A stretch of DNA of 64,000 nucleotides from Theocolax elegans (Eukaryota > Arthropoda > Insecta > Hymenoptera > Cerocephalidae), in contig CM047430.1 of assembly GCA_026168455.1 (NCBI GenBank), forward strand, positions 5,665,448 to 5,729,447, given 5' to 3'. Under the pieces are notes generated by a model, which was not told the origin of the DNA, ran no database searches, and was given only the letters and a program-made list of their open reading frames with translations. The translations under genes and the position numbers were made by a program. The number at the start of each line of letters is the position of its first letter. Position 1 is the first letter of the stretch. This document shows positions 9,344-20,820 of this stretch, piece by piece.

Positions 9344-11950
9344 ATGGAACCACGTTTCAATATCCGAAAAGCGGACTGGGAAGTCTTTAAAGAGGCTCTA
9401 AAAGTCGAAAAGACGCGCCTATCGGACTTGCAGATTGATTCTAAAGAGGATGTTGACACATACGCCAACGAACTCGAAGAGTCAATCATCAATGCTTGTA
9501 AGAAGGCGATCCCCATGAAGAAGCGATTTTCCAAATCCGCTCCATGGTGGAATCCACGGCTGACCCACCTCAAATGTAGAACCAAAAGACTTGAACGGAA
9601 ATGGCTTTACCTGAGGAAAAGAAGCGGGACGTCTGAGACCAGATCGCAAAGATTCCAGAACAAAATGCTTAAGCATGTAAGAAAAGCTAAGAGAGAATAC
9701 AAGACCGAAACAAGTAAGTCCAGAAAGAGGAGCTGGAGGAGCTATATCACGCTCGAAGGCAACAAAGCCGTGTGGAGTCTTCCGTACCGAGTTGTATCGG
9801 GCAAGATGAGCATCACCAAAGCCCTCAATACTGTGACAGGAATAAATGGATCGACAACTACCTGGAAGGAAACGTGCGAATCTCTGCTCCAACAGTTAGT
9901 ACCAGACGATGACAAATCAGGAGAGACAGAAGCTCACCATGAGATCCGACAGGCTTGCCTAGAAGAATGTATCTCGAGTGAGGCACCTCCATTTACCCGG
10001 CTTGAAATAGTTCAAGCAATTCGAACCAACAAAAGCGGGAAGAGTCCAGGTACTGTCAGAATTGAAGCGGAGGTACTTAAAAATGCAATTCCACTGCTAG
10101 ACGAAATTGACAAATTATACAATGCTTGTCTCAAGTATGGTGTCTTCCCAAAGAGATGGAATGAGGGAATGCTAATTACGTTGCTCAAAGCTTCTGACAA
10201 AGATGAGCAGGCTGTGAAGTCATACAGGCCCATATGCTTACTAAGCATAATGAGTAACAGCCTGTGAACTCGGAGTCAGGACAAACATCGGAGCAGGACA
10301 CATCAGTACGTCGACCGACCAATACGGTTTTACACCAGGAAAGTCGACGGAAGATGCGACAATAAGGCTGACACAAATAGTAGAGGAAAGCCAGTGCAAC
10401 TACGTTTTAGCGTTCCCACTCGACATCTCTGGGGCTTTTGACAATCTGTGGTGGCCTAGTCTTTTGAAACAACTAAAAGACAGACAATGCCCCACAAACG
10501 TCTATAACCTTATACAAAGTTACTTCCAAGATCGAACGGTGTGCATGAGAGTTACGTACGACGAAGCACGAAAGGAAGTAACTAAAGGTTGCCCACAGGG
10601 GTCTATTTTCGGTCCACTTGGATGGAACTTAGACTATGACACCCTACTCAAAGAGTTTCATGACGCAGGCTTTAATTCAATAGCATATGCCGACGACATT
10701 ATAACAATCGTCGAAGGCAGGAGCCGGCGTCACCTTGAAACAGTGGCGCAGCGTATGATGAACATTGTCGAGAACTGGTGCAAATTACACAAATTGGAAG
10801 TATTAATTCCTAAATCGGTTATGATATTATTGAAAGGCAAACTTGACTCAAGCAAGCCTCCCAAAGTCAAACTGGAAGGCCAAAACATTCGTATGCTTAA
10901 AGAAATGAAGTACCTGGGCGTCACGTTCGAATCTAGATTTGAAGTCATTCAGCACGTTAAAAACGTGCAGAAAAAGTGGTTCGACCTTCTCGGTCGACTA
11001 CATCTCCTCCCTGGCGCGATTGGGGGATGAAAGAAAGATCCCTCAGTCTGATATATAAGTGCCTCTTCATCCCAATTGTCGCCTACGGTGCGGCAGGATG
11101 GTGGAACAAGGCTAACAGTCACAGCAGGAAAATCCTTGCTACTTTGCAAAGGAAGACCCTAGTCTGGACTTCGAAAGCTTATAGCACTGTCTCCCATGAG
11201 GCACTTCAGGTGATCTCTGCCTCTCCTCCCATCGACTTATTGTTAGATGACAGGGTCGCTCATTACCATATCAGACGTAGCGAAGTTGTCCAACCGTCAG
11301 ACGAACCGATCGAACGGAGCCGTAGTGGAGACTCGAAAGATCCGAATGCCATTGAGAAAGATATAGTTCGAAAGCAAATCATGGAGCAATGGCAGAGAAG
11401 ATGGGATACCACGGGCAAAGGTTCAGAGACACACAAGTTCTTCAGCAGTGTTGATGACAGGATGCGAAAGGGGTGGCTAAAGCCTAACCACTACACATCG
11501 CAGTTCCTAACGGGACACGGATCTTTTAAGTCTTACCTGAACCGATTCGGGTTGAGCGAAGATTCGAGATGTGAATGTGGAGAGGAACAAACTTCTATTC
11601 ACATACTCTTCGATTGTCCTTGCGTAGTTCAGATTCGGAAACCCCTGGTTAACTTGGTCCGGCAACATGGTCACACGTGGCCATGCGAACCGAGTTTACT
11701 GGTGAGTAGCCGGGAATTGTACCAGGCATTCAATAAGTTTGCCAAAAAGTACATAGAACCTTCCAAGCTGGAACTTGAGGACAACCCCAGAGACAGACCC
11801 CAAACTCCAAAGACGCCTAACCCGTGTGGTAGTCAAAGAGCGGATGTTTCGAGGAAACGGCCACTCCCCTGGCAATCATGCATGAAGCACTGTACTGTGA
11901 AGCTGGTCAGACTGACTCATCAGACTCTTCAGTCTGTACAGAGTGCTTAA
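9344..11950 (+). pseudogene. R1-clade reverse transcriptase and C-terminal zinc region
   Basis: Three frames together cover the rest of the polyprotein. 9344-10267 holds the linker and RT start up to SYRPICLLS. A frameshift near 10258, with some residues lost, leads into 10263-11030: YGFTPGKST, PLDISGAFDNLWW, GCPQGSIFGPLGWN, the catalytic AYADDI, and KYLGVTF. A second frameshift near 11010 leads into 10976-11950: thumb (VAYGAAGWW) and a C-terminal CxC...HILFDCPC zinc motif. The catalytic box itself is intact. The ORF ends at TAA 11948-11950, inside the TTAA used as target in the left copy. Confidence 0.8.
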
Positions 11951-12716
11951 GGGCTTCCCTCAACAGGGAACGCCAGTTGAATCCCATCGTGGAATAGTTA
12001 GAACCCTTGATTTGAACGGCCTCGTCTGGACGACGAGAATAGAGGGATCTAACGCTTCACGGAATGCAAAGGAGTTTCTCCTGCTAACTGCATTCATTCG
12101 AACGTTAGGCCACCTACCGCAAAACCTCCCCGGGGATCCGGGTAGTAATAGGGAGGCGTGCTTCGGCATGTCGACAGTTGGACCAGGATGACTTTACTCT
12201 GGTACGCAGAGACTGGGATCCGAGCCCCACGTTGGTGTTCCTCTGAGTCGAAAGTGAAACACCAGCGTGTCCCCAGTATCGGGTTGGACTCTGCGGGGTG
12301 TGTGGTTGCAAGCAGGTTTGACGGGTGAAGCGAGATTAACCCGGATGCCGCTTATGTTCGAAAGCGGACGACGGCGGTGAGCTAAACACCGCCGCATTCT
12401 AACCGAGAATTACGACTCTAGGCTAGCCGTCGTAAGGCGGTGGGCCCCAGTAACGAGTTTCGGTACACTGTTCAAGTGGCCTCCGATCATGGTAAACCGA
12501 TCCCATAGGTGACTATTGACGGCTTTCGTAACTTATAAAGTCATCGGAATGCCGAATCGAATCCGAGGCGCTTGGGATCATTTAGAACAAAACTATCTAA
12601 TCCTGAGGGGTTACGAAAGTCGAATGACGGAGAAACCAGGGCAATCAAATACTGTCAGCAAGACGGTGCAATGTTGTTCTATGGAAAGACTCTAGAACAG
12701 TCATAGAATACATGTC
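11951..12716 (+). other. 3' untranslated region of the right R1-clade copy
   Basis: Directly follows the ORF stop and is the inverted counterpart of 3013-3778. Its last shared bases with the left copy are ATACATGTCC. Short ORFs inside (11943-12397) mirror those of the other copy and are not convincing genes. Confidence 0.65.
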
Positions 12717-13299
12717 CCTTTGGCAACTCGGCCTCTCCGAAGAGAGCACGCATTGGCTTCGAGGCCATGAGCAAACCCATGCACACAACGGGCTTAGCAT
12801 AAAAATTTCAAGTTTTTTTCCTTTTTTTATTATAATCTTCAAAACAACGGAATTATTTATGATTCAAAAAAACTCTAAATATTTAATTATTTTTCCTCTG
12901 TCACTCTTTTACAAGTATTATACATTAATTTTATACTAAATATTATGAAGCTCAACAAGCTTAATAAATACATATATTTTAATATTCTCAATTAATCTAG
13001 AAACAATCAATTACAAAATTATAATTAAATTATTAATCTCTTAACGCATATCGTCAAGCATTTTGTAATAATTTTACTTACATGTAAATACGATCTACTA
13101 GTCTATTCAATCATTATAATTATTCAAACGCACTTTGATCAACAATAATTTATTACTTAATTTTACAGCAAAATTTTGAGTCGCATAATTTATCTTAATT
13201 AACTAAAACTTAACATAATTCAGTAAACAACCTAAACTTAAATTTAGTCGAACTAATCATTACACAATTTACTTTGTGTACTTAAATTATACATCTTAA
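12717..13299. other. AT-rich spacer, nothing recognised
   Basis: The first 90 bp are GC-balanced and may be the outer end of the R1-clade element or old flanking DNA. The remainder is very AT-rich, without ORFs, repeats or terminal inverted repeats that I can identify. It ends in the TTAA target copy at 13296-13299. Confidence 0.5.
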
Positions 13300-13765
13300 G
13301 GGGTCAAGCCTGGGTTAACTGCTCAAAAAATCGATTTTTTTTTTATTAACTTTTTTAAAAGTATTTCTTATATAAAACATTATCCCAAAATTTGAAAAAC
13401 AAAAAAAAATTTTTTCGCAAGTTATAATTGAATAAAGTAAGCATTAATGGACATTTTTTCTCTAAAATTATTTTTGCAAAAAAAAAACATTTTAGTTTAA
13501 TTTAACTAAAACAATAATTGCGAGGTTTTCGACGTTTACATACAAGTATATTAAACGAAGTAACTATCAAGCGTAGAGTTTGGTAAAGTAGAAATCTACT
13601 TTACCATACGATTCAAATTTAATAGTTAATAAATAAATGATTCCTTTTACTCTAATATACTGCACAAATACGTACAGTTTTATTTGAAGTAAATATGTCT
13701 GCATTGATAAAGTATTTACATTATTTTAGTAAATACTCAGTGGATTTTAAATTAAAAGTATATTT

Positions 13766-14791
13766 TTGACTATAAATTTTATTAGTTTTAAAAAATTAAT
13801 TATAAATTTATACAAAAAAAGAGCAGTAAAAAAATGCCAGACTCAAGGAATAGAATACCTGGTACATCTGCTCATAAAAAAATTATCAACATCAGTAAGA
13901 ACCAACTACGATGTACTTTCATCAACATCGATGGAATTCACAACACCAAAGCTACAATCCAGATCAAGTAAAAAGTTAAAAACTGATACCATTGAAGAAA
14001 GTAGCACACAAAATAGAATTATAGATATATCACTACTTGTCCCAATATTAGAAGAATTTTTAGTTTGTCAGATTGTCATGGTACAGTTAAATTTTCTGAA
14101 GTTGATGTGAGAGGTTTGGGAAGTAAAATAACAATAACATGTACAAACTGTTATAAGGTATTTGTTATTGATTCAAGCAGAAAAGTTGGAAAAGAAAGTA
14201 ATGTTTATGAAATAAATTGGCGTATAGTGCACACAATGAGAACTCTTGGTCATGGGCATGCTGGTTTAGTTACTTTTTGTGGAAATATGGATTTGCCGAG
14301 TCCAGTTTCTCACAGTAATTATGACATTATTAATACAGAGATAGAAAATGTTTGTAAAAAAGTTGGTAAAGAGTCTATGAAAGCAGCTATCAAGCAATTA
14401 TATGATTCAACGAGTCAGAATTGCCATATAAGTGTATCAGGTGATGGTTCTTGGAGGAAGCGAGGATTCAATTCTCTTCAAGTTGTTGCAAGTTTGATAC
14501 TGCATGAGAATGGAAAAGGAATTGACGTTTCTCCAAAGCAATCTATTTGCAGAGCATGTGAATTGCGACCAGAAGAAGGCACAGAAGAATATAGAGAATG
14601 GTACAACGTACATCAAACTAATTGCTCTGCCAACCACACTGGTAGTTCTGGCAAGATGGAAGTAGATGGAATTGTAGTTTCAAAGATTTGAAGCACTTTA
14701 TGGCATAAAATATGCTAATTATATTGGAGATGGAGACTTTATAAAGCTAAGAGAAGTTTATAAAGCTTTGTGCGATGTCAAAGCATATTGA
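13766..14791 (+). pseudogene. Truncated Kolobok / 'Mutator-like domain' transposase, right copy
   Basis: A Lys- and Ser-rich N-terminal part (13766-14110) shifts frame near 14060 into the conserved part (14065-14691): TNCYKVF, TMRTLGHGHAGLVTFCG, VSGDGSWRKRG (first catalytic aspartate region), SICRACELRPEEGTEEYREWY, NCSANHTGSSGKMEVDG. After a second frameshift near 14688 the YGIKYANYIGDGD motif (second aspartate) follows, with a stop at 14789. The Cys/His cluster between the two acidic sites is the arrangement described for the MULE/hAT/Kolobok-type catalytic core. The C-terminal catalytic region is missing, so it is inactive. Confidence 0.78.
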
Positions 14792-15078
14792 GGTTTGTAA
14801 CACTTTCACAAATACACATAAAATAACTTCAACCACATAATATCACACTAAGCACAAATACACTGAACATAAGAAACCACTTGTTGATATAATTTTATCC
14901 GTATACTGCAAATAATGTATTATATCTAAGTGTTGACACATTGGTTATGCTGAAATGGAGAAACAAAGAATCAATTTCTTGACATAAACAAAATATAAAT
15001 TTAAGGTTATGCAAATACTTATCTGATATAATTTGTTCATGCAGTTTTATAAACCACTTGTTTCTTTTATTTATTTTA

Positions 15079-16585
15079 TTTAGATACTATATATATATAT
15101 AATATATAATATATAATTCTACTTGATATTATAATAGCTCAAAACTGAACTACAAACGTGTGGCTGGTGCACACTTCCATTAACAGCTGTAACACTATCT
15201 ATGCCTCTCTCTTTCTCTATCACGTGACAAGGCTATTCGAAAAATCAATAATCTTATAGAAGACTTGTCATGTGAGAGAGAGAGAAAGAGATATTGTACA
15301 CAACTGTCAAACAGTATTTGTTTTTACTGCATTCTTTACATATTTTTAATTAAATTTAATGCTTATAATAAAAATTATAATCATATAATATAGTATATGA
15401 TTTTTTATCAAAATATTTTTAAAATCCATATAATCATGCATTAATATTCAATAATAGCTAAGTATTCTTGTAGTTTTAAAAAAATTTTATTCCTCTTTTT
15501 ATAAAGAAACTGATTCTTGAAGTTGATTTTCTGTTATTTTAGATAATACATGTATATTAAAAAAATATACTGAGTATTATATTAATAAAACCCAGAAAAA
15601 AAGTCATTATAAAACCTATTTAAATATAATATATAGATTATATATATATAAAGTGTATGATACCGAAGGATATGGTATTTAGAATTATAAAATAAGTAAA
15701 ACTTTAAATCTAATAAGTGAAACTTTAAATGCATTTATCTCATTATTGGTTTTTTAATGATTTTAGCTTACTTGCCGCAGGAATATTCACGAGCCAGGTT
15801 GAGTGAATCACTTTGAAATTTTGGGGACTAAATATACGGCCTATGCATTATTAGATACTATATATATATATATATAATTCTACTTGATATTATAATAGCT
15901 CAAAACTGAACTACAACGTGTGGCTGGTGCACACTTCCATTAACAGCTGTAACACTATCTATGCCTCTCTCTTTCTCTATCACGTGACAAGGCTATTCGA
16001 AAAATCAATAATCTTATAGAAGACTTGTCATGTGAGAGAGAGAGAAAGAGATATTGTACACAACTGTCAAACAGTATTTGTTTTTACTGCATTCTTTACA
16101 TATTTTTAATAAATTTAATGCTTATAATAAAAATTATAATCATACTAATATAGTATATGATTTTTTATCAAAATATTTTTTAAAATCCATATAATCATGC
16201 ATTAATATTCAATAATAGCTAAGTATTCTTGTAGTTTTAAAAATTTTATTCCTCTTTTTATAAAGAAACTGATTCTTGAAGTTGATTTTCTGTTATTTTA
16301 GATAATACATGTATATTAAAAAAATATACTGAGTATTATATTAATAAACCAGAAAAAAAGTCATTATAAACCTATTAAATATATATATTATTAAGATTAT
16401 ATATATATAAAGTGTATGATACCTGAAGAATATGGTATTAGAATTATAAAATAAGTAAAACTTTAAATCTAATAAGTGAAACTTTAAATGCATTTATCTC
16501 ATTATTGGTTTTTTAATGATTTTAGCTTACTTGCCGCAGGATATTTCAGAGCCAGGTTGATGAATCACTTTGAAATTTTGGGGAA
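15079..16585. repeat. Internal tandem duplication in the right TTAA element
   Basis: The block starting ATTTAGATACTATATATA (15079) recurs at 15848 with about 769 bp spacing. Both contain the same CTCAAAACTGAACTACAA, CTCTCTCTTTCTCTATCACG and CAGGTTGA... landmarks in the same order. The left copy of the transposon has this block once. Small indels distinguish the two units, so the duplication is not brand new, or else the assembly was locally ambiguous. Confidence 0.8.
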
Positions 16586-16842
16586 ACTTTTAAAATATAT
16601 ATTTCTACGGACTTATGTTGCCCAATTTTCAAAAAGATAAGTTTTAGGTGAATGTTATGTACGTATACGTACCTAACATTCACTATTATTCTTATTATTA
16701 TCAACTTTTATATTTAATACATTGTTATTAAATTTTTTTTCAGAAAAAGAAAAACATAAGTCTGTAAACATATTTTCCATGAACATTTTAAGACTTATTA
16801 GACATTAAAAGATGCATTCTGTGCTTCAATATCCTGCGGCAA
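16531..16842. repeat. Nested 312-bp inverted-repeat segment in right TTAA element
   Basis: TTGCCGCAGGATATT at 16531 and its inverse ending at 16842 bound the counterpart of 3991-4302. A decayed extra copy of the left end (TTGCCGCAGGAATATT) is present near 15774 because of the tandem duplication. Confidence 0.6.
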
Positions 16843-17057
16843 CTGCAAAAATTGATCAATTTTTTAATATCATTATAAGTTTAATAACCAGAATTAAAAA
16901 TGCATAATAAACATTTTTTATATTGATAACTATAAAGTATAATGTATATATATTATGTAAAAAAAATAAATTTGTAAGAGGAAATAAAAAAAAAAAAATT
17001 ATTCCAATAAGAATTGTTTATTTATTTAAAACATTTAACCCAGGCTTGACCCCTTAA

Positions 17058-17730
17058 ATTATTCATTTTGAAACGTACGTTGGTTTTCCTATAATAAATA
17101 CATTTATCAATTGCTTATATATAAACTAAATCTAAGAAACGACAAAATACAACCGTTACTATTTTGATTCTTAAATATTTTTCAGCCTGTTTACTGTCAC
17201 GTAATACTATATACGTAGAAAAGTTAGTTTTATATTTAAGTATTTTATTTCTTGGTCGACGGTTGACTATTTTTTAACGATTTATACTAATCGAGAACTG
17301 TTTATTCAAATAATAATAACGTATTAAATTGGTCAATCTAAACTAAAAATTAAAAGTTAATTCTATCCGTAACAGAAACGTCGGGAGAAATACTTTTAAA
17401 AGCCTGGAAGGCTTCCCGTCATTCGATAACACACCTCTGTGAGACATCTCGGCGGTTGCGGTCTGGGGTAAGGTCTTCCATGACCACGGTTGCTCTGATG
17501 AATTGTATAGCCGCCAACGGCATGTGTTCAATAACTAAGCGAGTTAGTGTATCAATCATATAGCATGTTGGGCAGTTGATCGCCAACACAGGCTCGGCGA
17601 AACACCACGACTTCGAGGCGCACTAGTGGCAATCCTCTTCCTCCACTATCGTAGGAGGTCTATATCGGACTCTCGGAATTGGGAGCCGAGTCACTCACCC
17701 TCACCCAACTCAGGATATCTGAGAGCGGGT
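17058..17730. other. Unassigned segment beside a Gypsy-type terminus
   Basis: 17058-17340 is AT-rich with nothing recognisable. 17360-17730 is GC-richer (for example GGCGGTTGCGGTCTGGGG) and resembles the 3' untranslated regions of R1-type retrotransposons in composition, but I find no matching sequence elsewhere in the window. No coding frame of note. Confidence 0.3.
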
Positions 17731-17755
17731 TTCCGCCAAGTTTATATTAAGGACA

Positions 17756-17772
17756 GTGAGGTACTACCTCAC
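17756..17772. repeat. 17-bp palindrome at candidate LTR terminus
   Basis: GTGAGGTACTACCTCAC is a perfect palindrome around one central base. It recurs at 29199-29215 in the same context (TTATATTAAGNACA before it). It probably marks the terminus of the Gypsy-type element. Confidence 0.55.
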
Positions 17773-17776
17773 AATA

Positions 17777-17786
17777 CCCCCTTCCT
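17777..17786 (-). other. Candidate polypurine tract
   Basis: On the minus strand AGGAAGGGGG followed by TAT lies directly before TGTGAGG. This is the position and composition expected of a plus-strand priming site before a 3' LTR. Confidence 0.45.
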
Positions 17787-18150
17787 AAGTCAGGACACAC
17801 TCCTGCAAGGAGAGTGGACTGCACTTACAACAAAAGGCCAAAGCGAAAATCGTCACCGGACACACATAAACCAAAAAATCATTCAGTATTCTAACATAAA
17901 GCGTTACTTTTCTGCCCAAAAGGAATTATTCTTTTCTATGTATCATTCGGGGAAGATTTTGGGGAATACAACTATATCCTTATAAATAATAGTACAATCA
18001 AAATAAATATAGAGATAGGATAAGAATAAACTATTACTGTTACCATCCAATACTTACTATTGTTTATCCATCAGTTGTTATTATGATCCCATCATTATTT
18101 TTTCGGTCTATTTCCATCATTCTTATTTTTATCGATTCCTTATTATCTGC

Positions 18151-18181
<31 letters not shown>

Positions 18182-18398
18182 GTGTTATCGCCTCAATTGT
18201 TTTCATCTTATATATATTTTTTTTTATACTATTATTACCTGAAATTAAACATTTTCATCATAACTTCATATCTTCCTGAAAAAAGAAAAAAAAAAAAAAA
18301 TTTCCATCATTATTTCTGCTTTTCCTTTTGGTTGCCATCATATCATTTGTTTTGTGTGCTCCATCTTCATTGCTTCCATCACTACTTTCTTTCCATCA
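17787..18398. other. Non-coding 3' region of the Gypsy-type element
   Basis: Contains a degenerate repeat of CCATCATT-type units (about 18060-18420), a (TAT)n run near 18146-18180 and an A-run near 18280-18300. The plus-strand frames here are simple-sequence artefacts. Confidence 0.5.
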
Positions 18399-20623
18399 TT
18401 ACTTTTCATCCTTCTGGTTTCTTTCGCGGATTAAGGAGGCAAATATTCTAATTTGCTCCTCAGGTGATAGTTTTTTGAGGGTTGTGACTATTATCTCCAT
18501 AGAAGTTTCTTCTTTTTCCTCAGATTCCTTTGGGGTGTTAGTCGGTCCCTTGGTTATTGTCCGGGGAAGTCTGAGACGCTCCCAGAGTGAGGGTGGGTTC
18601 TGAGGGATTACCGTGGTTCTTGCCGACGAGGTGATTTTGTCTGGGTGCGGTCCCTCTAACCCGGCGTATTTGCGCGGGTTTATCTCCTTCAGTCTCCTGA
18701 TGTGTGTTCGGGAGCATCTGGGGCATGATATGGTTCGCACCCCTTTTCGGCCACAGTTTTTGCAGTATTCGTTGCCCGTTGGTTTGGGACACTGCAAGGA
18801 TGGGTGACTCGCCTTCCAACATGCATAACATGCGCCAAAGGGTGGGTCCACTGTCGGGTCAATAGGGACCGGATCCAAATCATCGAAAATTATCCCTCTC
18901 TTCGGTATTAATACCCGACGCTGGGTCTCAGTTGAAGTCCCCGGAGCTGTATCTCAACGGGTCATCTTGCGGGCTTTATTTTGTTTCTCGCTTGATTCTG
19001 ATCGAGGAGGGGATTTGCGACTTCCATCTTTGTTTCCCTTCGATGTTAGTCTGGCCCATTCTCTCTCCAGCTGTTTTCTTTCTCTCTCTTCCTTCCGTTC
19101 TCTTTCTACTTCTTCTTTCCAGTTTTCATGTTCCTTCCTTTTCTCTTCTCTTTCTTTAGCTTTTATTTGTTCTTTTTCTTTTCCTATTCTTTCTATATCT
19201 TGATTTCTTCTCTCTCTCTCTCTTCTCTCTCCTTCTTCCCTTCTTAGCTTGGTTTCTTTTTCTATTTCCCATTTCTCTATTTCATATCTTTTTTCCTTTC
19301 TTCCTTTTCTTTTCTTAATTTTTCTTCCATCTCTCTTTCTTTCTGTTCCAGGTCATGTCTTCTTCTTCTTTCTCTCTCTCTCTTTTCTCCTCTTCCTCTC
19401 TTCTTCCTCTCTTCTTAGGTTTTCTTCCTTTCTTAATTTTCTTTCCTGCTCCTATTCTTTCTTTTCTAAATCTTGTCTTCTTTTACGCTCTTTTTCCTTC
19501 CTTTCTTTTTCTTCCTTTCTTAATTTTTCTGCCTTTTCCTTTTCTTTCTTTGCTTCTTCTTCTCTTTTCTTTTGTTGAGCTCGGTCGGAGATTCGTTGGT
19601 CTTCCCTCCTCCTCCTTATACCCTCTATCGCGAATAAGCGGAGTTGTTCCTTGTAGGTGAATGAAATAGGAGGTCCTGGGGGAGAGGGGGACCGAGGAGG
19701 ACTAGGAACCGAACTAACATAGTCGTCGATTGTCAGTTGCCGTCTCGGGTTGTACCTTCGTGCCCTGCGTTTCGCGGACCGACTCAATCCCATTATGTGC
19801 GGGAGATCATCAAATACCGGGATCACCCCGGGTTGCTGCGGAATGGTCACAGCTGATGTATTCTCCCCGTGTGGTTCTATCTTTGTTGTTATAGGTGTAG
19901 GTGCAATTGAGGCGGCAGGAATCTTCTTTCTCCCTTGAGGTTCTTCCATCACTTCAAGTTTTCCGTTCGTTAGGGCCGTGATTCCTCCAAGAGATTGGAG
20001 AAGCGTACGGTGAAGCTCCTCCACTGCCTCCGCACTCTCCTTTTCCTCCCAGCTCACCAGGGGTTTTTCATCTTCAGCGATCGCCTGCGTTGGGGGTTGG
20101 TTCGTTGGAGGCGAGTTATTGGCTATCACTTCCAATAATCTTCCTCTATGCTCCCTTACCCGGTCTGGATGATTATCCGGGGTGGGGGAAGGTGTGTTGG
20201 ATCTCATGGGTCAAAGTTCATGGGTTCCTCCACTCCTGTCTCCCCTTCCATCATTGTCTCAATCCATGTCAGCCCCTCTTCCAGAACCTTCCTATCCTGT
20301 GAAGGAGGAGGAGACTCCATCATCATCGCTACATCGTCTTCTTCCTTTTTCTCTTCAGAGCCTGGTGTGCCGTCACCTTTCCCCCTATCTTCCACTGGGA
20401 CTAACCGTAAGGACAGGACTTCCTGAATATTCATTTTCTCCATCCGTTGGGTCCAGCTATTGCCATAGGTGATTGGTCTGGTAGGTGGTCGTTGAGGGAG
20501 CTTCTCTAACCAGAAGGATAGCTTCTGGACCGACTCTTCTTCATCTGGTCCCAAAATCGCTCTCAACTCCTCTTCGGTTGGTGCGTTGTTTTTGGTGTGA
20601 TGGATGGCCTTGTCACCTTCCAT
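18399..20623 (-). pseudogene. Third coding region of the Gypsy-type element: coiled-coil, Cys-rich protein
   Basis: Lies about 200 bp after the pol end, in the place of an env gene, but has no signal peptide, membrane segment or glycoprotein features. 20623-20204 encodes 139 residues, acidic, with PTEEELRAILGPDEEE. Its stop and the next ATG overlap as ATGA (20207-20204). 20207-19452 encodes a Pro-rich part (SPSPPGPPISFTYKEQLRLF) and a Lys/Glu coiled coil. The same frame, with several stops, continues through the charged tract to 18878-18399, which holds a Cys cluster (CYACWKASHPSLQC, YCKNCGRKG, CPRC). This resembles a nucleic-acid-binding, nucleocapsid-like protein. I do not recognise the family. 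Confidence 0.6.
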
Positions 20624-20820
20624 GTTGTACTTCTATTACCCATCAAAAGAAAAGAAAGAAAAAAAAATATCCTGTGCATCAAACATAACTAAAAAAAAAT
20701 ATTTGGGTGAAAAGAGAAAGGGATATAGGTTATTATAGTGTATTAACTATCTCATTTATACTTTGTACCATCATTCATCTTGTCATTTATTCTCTGGGTG
20801 GAACGTAAGTTATTATATCT

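Larger units (their letters stand above)
8668..12716 (+). mobile_element. R1-clade non-LTR retrotransposon, right copy, 5'-truncated
   Basis: Similarity to the left copy begins at CAGCTAAACATGG just before 8678, so the N-terminal leader is lost. It has an APE endonuclease, reverse transcriptase, C-terminal zinc motif and a 766-bp 3' untranslated region (11951-12716). One in-frame stop and two frameshifts disable the ORF. R1-clade assignment rests on the endonuclease style and the SYRPICLL, GFTPGKST and AYADDI RT motifs. The target site is not the 28S rRNA gene used by R1 itself. Confidence 0.8.
13300..17053 (+). mobile_element. Kolobok-like TTAA DNA transposon, right copy
   Basis: GGGGTCAAGCCTGGGTTAA at 13300 and its inverse ending at 17053 are flanked by TTAA (13296-13299 and 17054-17057). 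It is the same family as 3783-7449 in opposite orientation. Length is 3754 bp, including an internal tandem duplication of about 760 bp (15079-15830 and 15848-16585). Without it the length is about 2990 bp, the same as the left copy without its fold-back insertion. The 5' end carries a truncated transposase; the 3' two-thirds is non-coding and AT-rich. Confidence 0.8.

Noticed and set aside
18083..19660. Plus-strand Ser/Phe/Leu-rich ORFs that look like membrane proteins
   Set aside because: They are the complement of a Lys/Glu coiled-coil tract and of simple repeats in the minus-strand Gypsy-type element.
20182..20472. Plus-strand Ser/Pro-rich ORFs
   Set aside because: Complement of the Pro/Glu-rich minus-strand third coding region.
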